From NCBI GenBank assembly GCA_002448815.1, contig DKAJ01000012.1, positions 141,056-205,055 on the forward strand: 64,000 nucleotides of DNA, given 5' to 3'. The DNA comes from Micavibrio sp. UBA6929 (lineage in GTDB: Bacteria; Pseudomonadota; Alphaproteobacteria; Micavibrionales; Micavibrionaceae). A program made the position numbers and the translations under genes. Positions 53,230-62,937 of the stretch are shown here, in pieces (position 1 is the first letter of the stretch; each line of letters starts with the position of its first letter). The notes below the pieces were generated by a model, which was given only the letters and a program-made list of their open reading frames with translations, was not told the DNA's origin and ran no database searches.

Positions 53230-55815
53230 ATGAATTTTGATCGGTATACGGAAAAAACTAAATCTGTACTGCAGCAAGCACAAACCCTTGCGATGCGCCG
53301 CGACAACCAATCGCTTGAGCCAGAACATCTTTTGCGATGTATGCTTGACGATGATGATCGCATGGCGCTTAAGCTTATCGATTCTGCGGGCGGCGATACC
53401 GCGCAGCTCAGCACTGATATCGACGCGGCGATTGCGAAACTGCCGGCTGTGACAGGTGGCGGCGCAGGCGGTCTGCGTCTGTCGAATGATGTTGCAAAAA
53501 TCATGGATAACGCGCTGAACTTGGCAGAAAAGGCAGGCGACAAATTTGTAACGCTTGAACGTATTTTACAGGCGATGATCATGGCAAAGAAAAGCCATGT
53601 CGCAGAATTGCTTGGAAAATGTGGACTAGCAGATCAAGCGCTGAACCAAGCCATCAATAGTGTCCGCAAAGGCCGTACCGCCGACAGCGCCAGCGCAGAA
53701 GACAATTTCGAGGCGCTCAGTAAATATGCGCATGACCTGACGAAGGCGGCTGAAGACGGTAAATTTGACCCGATCATTGGCCGTGATGAGGAAATTCGCC
53801 GCGCGGTGCAAGTCTTATCACGCCGCACAAAAAACAACCCAGTCCTGATTGGGGAGCCTGGCGTGGGTAAAACCGCAATCGCCGAAGGCCTTGCCATGCG
53901 CATTATTAATGGTGATGTGCCGGAAAGCCTGAAAAACAAGCGCTTGCTTGCGCTTGACCTTGGTGCGCTGCTTGCGGGTGCGAAATATCGCGGCGAGTTT
54001 GAAGAGCGCCTTAAAGCCGTTCTTGATGAGGTGAAGTCAGCCGAAGGTGAGATCATTGTCTTTTTAGATGAGCTCCATACGTTGGTGGGCGCAGGAAAAA
54101 GCGAAGGATCAATGGATGCGGGTAATATGCTAAAGCCTGCACTTGCCCGAGGCGAGCTTCATATGATTGGCGCAACGACGCTGGATGAGTACCGCAAATA
54201 CATCGAAAAAGATGCGGCGCTTGCCCGCCGTTTTCAGCCCGTCTACGTATCTGAACCCACTGTCGAAGATACAATTTCTATTCTTCGCGGATTGAAAGAG
54301 AAATACGAACTGCATCACGGCGTGCGCATTACTGATACGGCAATTGTTGCTGCGGCAATGCTCTCTAATCGCTATATTACAGATCGTTTTTTGCCGGATA
54401 AGGCGATTGATTTGGTGGATGAGGCCGCATCACGTATCCGCATGCAAGCCGACAGTAAGCCCGAAGAAATTGACGAGCTTGATCGCCGCATTATTCAGCT
54501 TAAAATCGAAAAAGAGGCGCTGAAAAAGGAAAGCGACAAGGCCTCACAAGAGCGCTTGCAAAAACTAGAAGATGAACTGGCTGAGCTTGAAAGCAAAAGC
54601 GCTGATCTGACCAGCCAATGGCTTGGAGAGAAAGAAAAGCTTAACGCGGGGCAGCGCGCTACGGAAGAACTTGATAAGGCGCGCATTGCCCTTGAACGGG
54701 CCGAACGTGAGGGCGAATGGGCCAAGGCAAGCGAGCTTAAATACAGCCTTATTCCTGCCCTAGAAGAAAAACTGGTGAAAAGCGCAGATGCTAATCATCA
54801 AAAATCAAATAGCAGCCTCATTAACGAAGAGGTTACAGATAACGATATCGCCAGCATCGTCAGTCGCTGGACAGGCGTTCCGGTTGATAAAATGCTAGCG
54901 GGCGAACGTGAGAAGCTCCTGCAAATGGAAATGGCGCTGCAAAAACGCGTGGTGGGTCAAGATCAGGCGGTTACAGCAGTATCCAATGCCATTCGCCGTG
55001 CGCGTGCAGGGCTGCAAGATCCGCGCCGTCCTATTGGCTCGTTCTTATTCTTAGGCCCAACAGGCGTTGGTAAAACGGAGCTAACAAAGGCGCTTGCAGA
55101 ATTTATGTTTGATGACGATACGGCGATTATTCGCATGGATATGTCGGAATACATGGAAAAACACGCCGTTGCACGTCTTATTGGCGCGCCCCCAGGCTAT
55201 GTTGGCTATGAGGAGGGCGGCGCCTTGACCGAAGCCGTGCGCAGACGTCCTTATCAGGTTGTCCTGTTTGACGAGGTTGAAAAGGCACACCCTGATGTCT
55301 TTAATATCTTGCTACAAGTCTTGGATGATGGCCGCCTAACCGATGGGCAAGGCCGCACGGTGGATTTCAGTAATACGGTTTTGATCATGACATCAAACCT
55401 CGGCGCCGAGCATCTCGTGTCCCAAGAAGAGGGCGCAGATGTTGAAGATGTGCGTGATCTGGTGATGAACCATGTGCGCGCGGCCTTCCGTCCCGAGTTC
55501 TTGAACCGTCTTGATGAAATTTTGCTGTTCAAACGTCTTGGCCGCGAACAAATCACAGGAATTGTTGACATTCAACTGCAATATCTGCAGCGCTTGTTGC
55601 AAGACCGTGATATAACTTTAGACGTCGATGACGCGGCGAAGCTCTGGCTCGGTGATAAGGGATATGACCCAGCCTATGGTGCGCGGCCGCTGAAACGTAC
55701 AATTCAAACGGCGTTGCAAAACCCACTGGCGGAAAAAATCCTGAAAGGGGAAATCCTCGATGGGGCAACGGTCAAAGTTACCAAAGACAAGGATGAACTC
55801 AATATTGCCGTCTAA
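53230..55815 (+). CDS. clpB: ATP-dependent disaggregase ClpB
   Basis: A hexameric AAA+ chaperone that rescues aggregated proteins with DnaK/DnaJ. The 861-residue protein has the Clp N-domain (1-145), AAA-1 with GEPGVGKT at about 208-215, the coiled-coil middle domain (about 400-530; Lys/Glu-rich), and AAA-2 with GPTGVGKTE at about 608. ClpB is usually heat-shock regulated; here a Crp/Fnr-like site lies upstream. Its last 23 bp overlap the ligase gene. Confidence 0.97.
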   Translation: MNFDRYTEKTKSVLQQAQTLAMRRDNQSLEPEHLLRCMLDDDDRMALKLIDSAGGDTAQLSTDIDAAIAKLPAVTGGGAGGLRLSNDVAKIMDNALNLAEKAGDKFVTLERILQAMIMAKKSHVAELLGKCGLADQALNQAINSVRKGRTADSASAEDNFEALSKYAHDLTKAAEDGKFDPIIGRDEEIRRAVQVLSRRTKNNPVLIGEPGVGKTAIAEGLAMRIINGDVPESLKNKRLLALDLGALLAGAKYRGEFEERLKAVLDEVKSAEGEIIVFLDELHTLVGAGKSEGSMDAGNMLKPALARGELHMIGATTLDEYRKYIEKDAALARRFQPVYVSEPTVEDTISILRGLKEKYELHHGVRITDTAIVAAAMLSNRYITDRFLPDKAIDLVDEAASRIRMQADSKPEEIDELDRRIIQLKIEKEALKKESDKASQERLQKLEDELAELESKSADLTSQWLGEKEKLNAGQRATEELDKARIALERAEREGEWAKASELKYSLIPALEEKLVKSADANHQKSNSSLINEEVTDNDIASIVSRWTGVPVDKMLAGEREKLLQMEMALQKRVVGQDQAVTAVSNAIRRARAGLQDPRRPIGSFLFLGPTGVGKTELTKALAEFMFDDDTAIIRMDMSEYMEKHAVARLIGAPPGYVGYEEGGALTEAVRRRPYQVVLFDEVEKAHPDVFNILLQVLDDGRLTDGQGRTVDFSNTVLIMTSNLGAEHLVSQEEGADVEDVRDLVMNHVRAAFRPEFLNRLDEILLFKRLGREQITGIVDIQLQYLQRLLQDRDITLDVDDAAKLWLGDKGYDPAYGARPLKRTIQTALQNPLAEKILKGEILDGATVKVTKDKDELNIAV

Positions 55816-57175
55816 AACATACTTTTTCTGCGGGATCGGGGGCAGTGGCATGATGCCTCTTGCGCTGATCCTGCAAAGTAAAGGTCATGCCATTATTGGA
55901 TCTGATCGCGCCTATGACCAGGGCGCTTCACCGGAAAAATTTAATCTACTGACCAGTAAGGGGATATCATTATTCCCTCAGGACGGAAGCGGCCTTGCAA
56001 ACGCAGATGTCCTAGTCGTGTCAGGCGCGATTGAGGATACGGTGCCTGATGTTGCTGCTGCAAAAGCCAAAGGCATTGCAATCAAAACGCGCGCGGAAAT
56101 TTTGTCATCGTTATTTAATGATGCGCCGTGCGGCATTTCTATTGCCGGTACCAGCGGTAAATCAACTGTAACAGGTATGGTGGCAACAATATTTGATGCC
56201 TGCAAAATGGATCCGACCGTCATGAACGGCGGCATGATTACAAATTTCGACGGAAACGCGGCCTGTCCTGCGGCGAATATGCGCGTTGGACAGGGGAAAG
56301 CCTTTATCACAGAAACAGATGAAAGTGACGGGTCAATCGCGCTGTATAATCCTGCAATTGCCGCGCTGAATAACATCGCGTTGGACCATATGCCCCTTGA
56401 TCAGCTCAAAACGATCTTTTCTGCGTTCTTGGGGCGCGCATCACGCGCCGTTGTCGTCAACATGGATGATCCACATATTCCATCACTTCTGAAGGACTGT
56501 AAGGCACTTGTCATCAGTTATGGCATCAATGCGGCTGAAGCAACACTAAAGGCGCATAATATAACCTATCGCCCTGATGGCGTTGATTTTACCGTGCAAG
56601 GACAAAAGGTTTCACTAGGCGTTGCGGGGCGTCATAACGTTCTTAATGCACTGGCTGCGCTTGGTATTGCGATTGCCGCAGGGATTGACCTGAACTACGC
56701 GATCAATGGGCTTGAGCGCTTTACAGGCATTAAACGCCGCCTGCAAGTGGTTGGAACGCAAGGCGGGGTCACTGTCATTGATGACTTTGGCCATAATCCA
56801 GATAAAATCGCCGCAACATTAGAAACCTTAAAGCAATTTGACGGACGTCTTTTGGTGATGTTTCAGGCGCATGGTTTTGCGCCGCTGCGTCTTATGGGCG
56901 ATGAAATTGTTCAATCCTTTGCGCGCCATCTAGCGCCAGAAGACGAGCTTATAATGCCAGAGGTCTACTACGCAGGCGGCACGGTTGATCGCTCAGTCAC
57001 AGCAAAAGACGTTATCGCAAAGGCTGAGGAGGCCGGCATAAAGGCCAAATGGTTTGCCGAGCGTCCACAATGCGCACAGTATTTAAAAACAGCGGCCAAA
57101 GAAGGTGATCGCATTGTTATCATGGGCGCGCGCGATGATAGCTTAACTGACTTCGCGAAAGCACTTTGTGCATAA
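55793..57175 (+). CDS. Mur ligase family protein (MurC/Mpl-like)
   Basis: A 460-residue ATP-dependent amide ligase. The N-terminal Rossmann segment FCGIGGSGMMPLALILQ matches MurC/Mpl; the ATP loop is GTSGKSTVTGM, and further motifs include TETDESDGSI, NNIALDHM, and FGHNPDKIAATL. MurC adds L-Ala to UDP-MurNAc; Mpl reattaches recycled murein tripeptide. The usual murC sits in the dcw cluster, absent here, so this may be a recycling ligase. ATG 55793 within the clpB end gives the usual start; the frame stays open slightly upstream. Confidence 0.85.
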   Translation: MNSILPSKTYFFCGIGGSGMMPLALILQSKGHAIIGSDRAYDQGASPEKFNLLTSKGISLFPQDGSGLANADVLVVSGAIEDTVPDVAAAKAKGIAIKTRAEILSSLFNDAPCGISIAGTSGKSTVTGMVATIFDACKMDPTVMNGGMITNFDGNAACPAANMRVGQGKAFITETDESDGSIALYNPAIAALNNIALDHMPLDQLKTIFSAFLGRASRAVVVNMDDPHIPSLLKDCKALVISYGINAAEATLKAHNITYRPDGVDFTVQGQKVSLGVAGRHNVLNALAALGIAIAAGIDLNYAINGLERFTGIKRRLQVVGTQGGVTVIDDFGHNPDKIAATLETLKQFDGRLLVMFQAHGFAPLRLMGDEIVQSFARHLAPEDELIMPEVYYAGGTVDRSVTAKDVIAKAEEAGIKAKWFAERPQCAQYLKTAAKEGDRIVIMGARDDSLTDFAKALCA

Positions 57176-57191
57176 AGGTAACGTCAGGAAC

Positions 57192-57217
57192 GCTGTACGT
57201 TTAGGCGTACAGCTTTT
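57192..57217 (+). terminator. Intrinsic terminator after the Mur ligase gene
   Basis: GCTGTACG-TTTAGG-CGTACAGC, a perfect 8-bp stem with a 6-base loop followed by TTTT. It terminates plus-strand transcription; its right arm lies within the last codons of the convergent M17 peptidase gene. Confidence 0.8.
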
Positions 57218-58637
57218 CTAGAAGTGCGAAAATGCCGCGCAATCCTGTATCTTTACCGCCTTTGGGGCGCCCTGGGCGTCCAGATTGCTCCCAAGCAAAG
57301 CAATCAACATGGATCCATTTTGCGGGATTATCATCACCGATAAAATGCTCAAGGAAAATGGCGCTATACATCAGGTCACCCGGAACGCCGGCATGATTAA
57401 CTAAATCAGCAATATCGCTTTTTAAGATGCTACGATAATCGCGGTGCAGAGGCATTGGCCATAGAGGATCATGAACTGACTTTGGAATGCTGCGCAGATG
57501 ATCCTCAAGCTCAGCATTATTTGTAAATGTCGCAGGAATATCCATGCCGAGCGCCGCGCGCGCTGACCCCGTTAGCGTTGCAAAATCAATAATCAAATCA
57601 GGCGCTTGTTCGGCCGCGTAGGCAAGGGCATCGGCTAAGATCAGGCGACCTTCTGCGTCTGTGTCTGTATTTTCAACGGTAAGGCCTTTGCGGCTGGTGA
57701 AAACATCGCCTGGGCGGAATGAATTTGCGCCAACCGCATTTTCAACTGCAGGGATAATCACGCGCAGGTTCACAGGCAGGTTCAATGCCATGACCAAGTC
57801 TGCTAGCGCAAGCGCATGCGCCGCGCCGCCCATATCTTTTTTCATGAAACGCATAAATTGTGAGGGTTTCAAGTCAAGCCCACCTGTGTCAAAGCAAACG
57901 CCTTTACCAACGATCGCCAGCACTGGCAGGTCTTTATTGCTGCCCCAACTGATATCAATCAGGCGCGGCCCACGTTCTTTTGTAGCGGCCTGGCCAACGG
58001 CATTCACCAAAGGAAATTCTTTTTCTATGGCTGATCCCTTAACAACCTTAATCTTGGCTTTGTGCACCGCCGCCAGTTCCGAGGCAACCATCTCAATCTG
58101 CGCTGGCCCAAGGTCATTAGCTGGCGTATTGACCATATTACGAAGGAGCGTAATAGCGCGAATAAAGGCCTTTGTGCGTGTGATGTCTTCGGTTTCAGGT
58201 AAGTAAAGCTGCGGCGTAGGGCGCGCAGGCTTTTTATACTGCGTAAAATTATAACATCCCAATGCCCATCCTAATATCGCCGTTTGACGCGGGAAATTGC
58301 CGTAAATATCAAGGCTAAAACTTGTTTCATCAAGAAGCGCATCTGAAAATGTTTTCTGGATATAGGCGGGCGCACCAGCAAGACCATCATAAAGTGACGG
58401 CGCATCACCAAGGCCGACTAAAATCTCGGTAATTGTGCCATTCTTATCATGAACGGCCGCATATTCACCCGACTTGCCAGCAAAACCATTTTGACGAATT
58501 TGCGCTTGGCAAAAGTCAGGTTGTTCTATCACCCATTCAGTAAAGCCATGCGGCGTGAAGGCGTGAATTTCAACACTATTATCGCGGACTTCGCGGGTAA
58601 AAGATGGTGCAATATCAAATAAAAATGATGTGTTCAT
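57201..58637 (-). CDS. Leucyl aminopeptidase family (M17) protein
   Basis: A 478-residue metallo-aminopeptidase. The C-terminal catalytic domain shows GKGVCFDTGGLDLKPSQ, KDMGGAAHALALADLV, NTDAEGRLILADALAYA and FATLTGSARAALG, the two-metal site and bicarbonate Arg of M17 enzymes; the N-terminal half is divergent. Probably hexameric and cytoplasmic, releasing N-terminal residues from peptides. It is downstream of rnhB in the same direction. Confidence 0.92.
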   Translation of the reverse strand: MNTSFLFDIAPSFTREVRDNSVEIHAFTPHGFTEWVIEQPDFCQAQIRQNGFAGKSGEYAAVHDKNGTITEILVGLGDAPSLYDGLAGAPAYIQKTFSDALLDETSFSLDIYGNFPRQTAILGWALGCYNFTQYKKPARPTPQLYLPETEDITRTKAFIRAITLLRNMVNTPANDLGPAQIEMVASELAAVHKAKIKVVKGSAIEKEFPLVNAVGQAATKERGPRLIDISWGSNKDLPVLAIVGKGVCFDTGGLDLKPSQFMRFMKKDMGGAAHALALADLVMALNLPVNLRVIIPAVENAVGANSFRPGDVFTSRKGLTVENTDTDAEGRLILADALAYAAEQAPDLIIDFATLTGSARAALGMDIPATFTNNAELEDHLRSIPKSVHDPLWPMPLHRDYRSILKSDIADLVNHAGVPGDLMYSAIFLEHFIGDDNPAKWIHVDCFAWEQSGRPGRPKGGKDTGLRGIFALLEKLYA

Positions 58638-58700
58638 AAGAATGTTATCCCTTGGTTATCTTTATATTCTACGATGAAATGGCCTTGAAAAAAAGGGTTC

Positions 58701-59330
58701 TCACCCGTGCGCGGCCAGAATTTTCTTAACTGGGTTAAAGCTATGGCGATGATGCGGTGTAACGCCGTGCGTTTGCAGGGCGCTTAAATGCTCTTTTGAA
58801 GGGTAGGCAGCATTGCGCTCCCAGCCATAATGCGGGTAGTCTTCAGCCAGTTCCGCCATTATTTTATCACGCGTATATTTTGCAACAATCGATGCCGCGG
58901 CGATGGATTTGGATTTTAAATCCCCTTTGATAAGCGCACTCGCCGCAGTTGGCATATCAGGCGGAACTCGGTTTCCATCAACAAGGGCATGATCAAACGG
59001 TGCATCCATTTGATTGCTGGCCTGCATATAGGCACGTTTCATTGCCTCCATAGATGCCCAAAGGATATTCAGTGTATCAATCTCACGAGGGCAACATTGT
59101 CCAATGCCAACGACACAATGCTGGCGTATGTGTGTATGTATACTTGATAATTTACTTTTAGAAATCTTTTTACTATCTTGAATTAAATCAATAAAATCAT
59201 GCGTACGCACATGATCTGGAATATAAACGCACGCCGCCACAACAGGGCCAGCCAAAGGGCCGCGCCCAACCTCGTCAAGGCCGCAAACAAGGCCGCTTAT
59301 CTGATCTTCATGAAAGAAATCGGCGCTCAT
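58701..59330 (-). CDS. rnhB: Ribonuclease HII
   Basis: Removes ribonucleotides misincorporated in DNA. The 209-residue protein has the DEXG motif in GLDEVGRGPLAGPVVAA, the second acidic residue in FDHALVDGNRVP, and IAAASIVAKYTRD near 145. It follows pepN by 3 bp and is probably in one transcript with the XRE regulator and pepN. Confidence 0.95.
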   Translation of the reverse strand: MSADFFHEDQISGLVCGLDEVGRGPLAGPVVAACVYIPDHVRTHDFIDLIQDSKKISKSKLSSIHTHIRQHCVVGIGQCCPREIDTLNILWASMEAMKRAYMQASNQMDAPFDHALVDGNRVPPDMPTAASALIKGDLKSKSIAAASIVAKYTRDKIMAELAEDYPHYGWERNAAYPSKEHLSALQTHGVTPHHRHSFNPVKKILAAHG

Positions 59331-59333
59331 GGT

Positions 59334-61931
59334 TTAATCTTGCAGGCTTTTAGAGGCAATCTCGTAAATGTCAGGGGCAATGTTGGGGATGCGTAAGATA
59401 TCTTCAAGGGCATCTCTCATTTTTTCCTGCCTGCCCAAATCAAAGCTCTTCCAGCTACGCAGCGGCGTAAGAAGGCGCGCGGCAATCTGCGGATTAATCG
59501 TATTCAGCGTTTTAATGACATCACGTAAGAAGGCATAGCCACTGCCGTCTGCTTTATGGAATCCTGCGGGATTGTTCATGGCGAAGGCCGCATATAAGCT
59601 GCGCACACGGTTAGGGTTTTTGATGTTAAAGTCTGGATGTTTGCTCAGCGTAGCAAGGTGATCAATAATATCACTGCGATCCGCGGACGCCTGCAGCGAA
59701 AACCACTTATCAATGACCAGCGGATAGGCTTTATAACGATCATAAAAATCAGCAAAAACCTCATCACGCTCGGGATTATTGTTACTTGCAAGCGAAGCAA
59801 GCGCGGCAACGCGGTCTGTCATGTTATCGGCATGCTCGTAATGCTCTTTGGCACGTTTTGCGCACCCTGTACCATGCGTAGCGGTGAGCAACATCAAAAC
59901 AACATTACGCAGCGCGCGACGTCCCATCGCAATATGGTAAATTTCAAAGGCACCATCATTGCGCATCATCTTGTAAACGGCCTCAAGGGGCTTGCGGTGA
60001 ATGCGTTTAATGCCCGCAAGGACAGTTTCACGGGCTTTGTGAATCAGCAAAGGATCGGCGTGCTTGCGCTGCTGAAGAAGGGACTCTGTCGAGGGCAGCG
60101 TTAAAGCGCGCGCGATTAATGCCTTGTCACTCTCTGGATCAAGAGCATCTTCCAGCAGAGGTAGCAGGCCTTGAATGTAATCTTCTGGGGCACTGATTTT
60201 CTCGCCACGTTCCAATTGGTCAATCAGGCCATGCAAAACGCGCCCAGCCAAGATTTGTCCAGATTCCCATTTGTTAAACCCATCACTGTCATGTTGGCTT
60301 AGGAAATAATAATCTTCATCACTCAGGTCTGTGTCTAAAATAACGGGCGCTGAAAACGCGCGCAAAATAGATGGAATAGGTTTTTCTGTTATCTGATCAA
60401 AGGTAAAGCTTTGCTCAGACTCTTTTAGGTGCAAGACTTGCGTTTCAATCAGGTCATTTCCATCGCTCCCTAGCAAGCCCATCGCGACAGGGATATGCAT
60501 GGGCTGCTTATTCTTTTGTCCGGCAGTATCTGGAATGCTTTGTGTGAGCGTAACCGTATATGTTTGCGCATCAGGATCGTATCGCCCTGTAAAGCCAACG
60601 CGCGGCGTGCCGGCTTGTGCATACCACAGTTTAAATTGCTCAAGATCCAAACCGCTGGCCTCGCTCATGCACTGGATCCAATCATCACAGGTGGCGGCTT
60701 GTCCGTCATGGCGGCTGAAATACAGGTCTGTCGCCTTACGGTAAGTGGTTTCCCCCATTAGTGTGCGGAACATACGAATAACTTCTGCGCCTTTTTCGTA
60801 GACGGTCATCGTGTAGAAGTTATTGATCTCGATATATTCTTCTGGGCGAATAGGATGTGCAAGGGGGCTGGCATCTTCGGCAAATTGCAAGCGGCGTAAA
60901 TGCGTTACGTCATCAATGCGCTGCACCGCGCGGGAATGCATGTCGCTTGAAAATTCTTGATCCCGAAAAACGGTAAGACCTTCTTTCAGGGAAAGCTGAA
61001 ACCAGTCACGGCATGTGACGCGGTTACCACTCCAATTGTGGAAATATTCATGCGCAATCACGCTTTCCACGCGAATAAAATCCGTATCGGTTGCTGTTTC
61101 CTGCTGCGCCAAGACAAGCGCCGTATTAAAGATGTTCAGCGATTTATTTTCCATCGCGCCCATATTAAAATCACTGACCGCAACGATGTTAAAGATATCA
61201 AGGTCATATTCCAGGCCATAAACATCTTCATCCCACTTCATCGAGCGTTTTAAAGACTGCATCGCATGATCACATTGGTCTTCATCGCCTTTGCGGACAT
61301 AAATATAAAGGTCAACGTCGCGACCACTTGCCGTTGTAAATGTATCGTGGATATGGTTTAGATCACCCGCGACAAGCGCAAATAAATAACAGGGTTTTTT
61401 GTGCGGATCTTCCCACGTTGCAAAGTGACGCCCACCGGGCAGATCACCACTATCAATCAAGTTGCCGTTGCCAAGTAAAACAGGGCACGTATCTTTACTG
61501 GCCTCGATGCGCGTTGTGTAAATGCTCAAAACATCAGGACGGTCTGGGAAATATGTGATGCGGCGAAAGCCCTCGGCCTCACATTGTGTGCAGTATGTCC
61601 CGCCTGATTGATAAAGCCCTTCAAGGCGTGTGTTTTTTTCAGGATAGATCTTTGTAACAATCTCAAGTGTAAAATCTGTGCGTTCCGCGGGCGGTGAAAG
61701 CGTCATGCCACATTCATCAACCGCGAAGTCACTATGGTCTTTACCGTCAATTTTTAGGGATAAAATCTCTAGATCTTCACCATACAAATAAAGCGGCGCT
61801 TCATCCGTTTGCGTAATCGCCAAAGTCGATGCCACATGCGTATGTCCATCATAAATTTGGAAGAGCAGGTCGATGGATTTTAGTGTGTAAGGGTAGGGTG
61901 CGTAGTCTTTTAAATAAGTTGTTTCAGGCAT
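59334..61931 (-). CDS. pepN: Aminopeptidase N (M1 family)
   Basis: A zinc aminopeptidase of 865 residues, a usual length for bacterial PepN. The substrate-recognition MGAMENKSLNIF and the zinc motif HEYFHNWSGNRVTCRDWFQL with the third ligand Glu in LKEGLTVFRD are intact. The C-terminal half is the helical domain. It lies 15 bp after the XRE regulator and 3 bp before rnhB. Confidence 0.96.
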   Translation of the reverse strand: MPETTYLKDYAPYPYTLKSIDLLFQIYDGHTHVASTLAITQTDEAPLYLYGEDLEILSLKIDGKDHSDFAVDECGMTLSPPAERTDFTLEIVTKIYPEKNTRLEGLYQSGGTYCTQCEAEGFRRITYFPDRPDVLSIYTTRIEASKDTCPVLLGNGNLIDSGDLPGGRHFATWEDPHKKPCYLFALVAGDLNHIHDTFTTASGRDVDLYIYVRKGDEDQCDHAMQSLKRSMKWDEDVYGLEYDLDIFNIVAVSDFNMGAMENKSLNIFNTALVLAQQETATDTDFIRVESVIAHEYFHNWSGNRVTCRDWFQLSLKEGLTVFRDQEFSSDMHSRAVQRIDDVTHLRRLQFAEDASPLAHPIRPEEYIEINNFYTMTVYEKGAEVIRMFRTLMGETTYRKATDLYFSRHDGQAATCDDWIQCMSEASGLDLEQFKLWYAQAGTPRVGFTGRYDPDAQTYTVTLTQSIPDTAGQKNKQPMHIPVAMGLLGSDGNDLIETQVLHLKESEQSFTFDQITEKPIPSILRAFSAPVILDTDLSDEDYYFLSQHDSDGFNKWESGQILAGRVLHGLIDQLERGEKISAPEDYIQGLLPLLEDALDPESDKALIARALTLPSTESLLQQRKHADPLLIHKARETVLAGIKRIHRKPLEAVYKMMRNDGAFEIYHIAMGRRALRNVVLMLLTATHGTGCAKRAKEHYEHADNMTDRVAALASLASNNNPERDEVFADFYDRYKAYPLVIDKWFSLQASADRSDIIDHLATLSKHPDFNIKNPNRVRSLYAAFAMNNPAGFHKADGSGYAFLRDVIKTLNTINPQIAARLLTPLRSWKSFDLGRQEKMRDALEDILRIPNIAPDIYEIASKSLQD

Positions 61932-61946
61932 GCCAAAATATCTATG

Positions 61947-62270
61947 TTATGAATCAGATTGAAGATCACTGATCATGGCATGAAACTTTTTCTTTTGCGA
62001 GTCCTGTAGTGTTCTAAATGCTTCTAAATGGCGGCGCTCATAATCACAAAGATGACGCTGCTCAGAAGGAAGTAAATCACTTGCAGTGATTTTCAACCCG
62101 TAACTCTGAAGAGCACTTGCAATCTTCAGCATCCAGTTCTGAGTAAGCTCTTGGTTGCCGTTTTCTAATTTTGATACCTTGGATTTATTGCAGCCAATAT
62201 GCTCACCTAAACGCTCTTGGGATAGACCTGCTGCTTTGCGAAGCTCTTTAATTCTATTTTTTAACAACAT
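61947..62270 (-). CDS. XRE-family helix-turn-helix regulator
   Basis: A 107-residue protein with an N-terminal Cro/CI-type HTH (about 5-60; LRKAAGLSQERLGEHIG, NKSKVSKLENGNQELTQ) and a short charged C-terminal part. It probably binds DNA as a dimer. The inverted repeat at 62301-62322, overlapping its own promoter candidate, suggests autoregulation. As first gene before pepN and rnhB it could control all three; this is inference. Confidence 0.88.
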   Translation of the reverse strand: MLLKNRIKELRKAAGLSQERLGEHIGCNKSKVSKLENGNQELTQNWMLKIASALQSYGLKITASDLLPSEQRHLCDYERRHLEAFRTLQDSQKKKFHAMISDLQSDS

Positions 62271-62300
62271 AACAACGTCTCAAATTACCTCCATTAAATT

Positions 62301-62338
62301 TTGGGTACCTATATAGTACCAATTTTATTACCTATTCA
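62301..62338 (-). promoter_or_regulatory. Promoter and putative operator of the XRE gene
   Basis: On the minus strand, TTGAAT and TATATA are separated by 18 bases. The -10 lies inside the near-palindrome TTGG-GTAC-CTATATA-GTAC-CAA (62301-62322), a likely repressor site for the XRE protein. Two AGGTAAT copies flank it. Confidence 0.55.
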
Positions 62339-62489
62339 AAAGTATATATAAGATAATCTTAATAAAAGATAGTTGCTTTTTTGGAAAATAATATCCGTTG
62401 AATACGTAAATTTGATGTGTTTATATAGTTCGTATATTTGCGCATTCAAGGGCAAAATGCATTTTATGAGATGCGCGCAGGAGTAACTG

Positions 62490-62891
62490 ATGAAAATTTC
62501 CAAGCTAACAGACTATGCGGTGTGCATTTTGCTAACGATCGCACAAAAGGATGTAAAGCACATCAGCGCCGCCGATATCGCGGAGGATACAGGTTTTCCA
62601 TTGCCAACGGTGTCTAAAATCTTAAAGGCGTTGACGCGCAAGGGGTTGGTGAAGTCGGTTTTGGGCGCAGGCGGGGGGTATTATCTTTCAGATGATATCG
62701 CTAATTTCTCGGTTGCCGATGCGGTTGTCGCCATGGAAGGTGAAATTCAACTGACTTCATGTGTTGACGGGTGCTGTGAAACATGCGATTACACTGACAC
62801 CTGCCTCGTAGAGGGGAAATGGGATCACGTCAATAATGCGGTGATATCTGCATTAAAGTCTGTAAAGCTTGTTGATTTAGTCGGGCAGTAG
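62490..62891 (+). CDS. Rrf2-family SUF-type iron-sulfur regulator
   Basis: A 133-residue Rrf2 winged-helix regulator of the kind placed before suf genes. The HTH (SKLTDYAVCILLTIAQKD, DIAEDTGFPLPTVSKILKAL) is followed by the dimer helix and a cysteine cluster (CVDGCCETCDYTDTC) that probably holds an Fe-S cluster, as in IscR/RirA/SufR relatives. AGGAG precedes ATG 62490. It lies 46 bp before sufB and likely controls it and itself. Confidence 0.92.
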   Translation: MKISKLTDYAVCILLTIAQKDVKHISAADIAEDTGFPLPTVSKILKALTRKGLVKSVLGAGGGYYLSDDIANFSVADAVVAMEGEIQLTSCVDGCCETCDYTDTCLVEGKWDHVNNAVISALKSVKLVDLVGQ

Positions 62892-62937
62892 TCTACCTTA
62901 CTGTCTAAAAAGAGGGACAGAAAAGGTACTTTTAATT

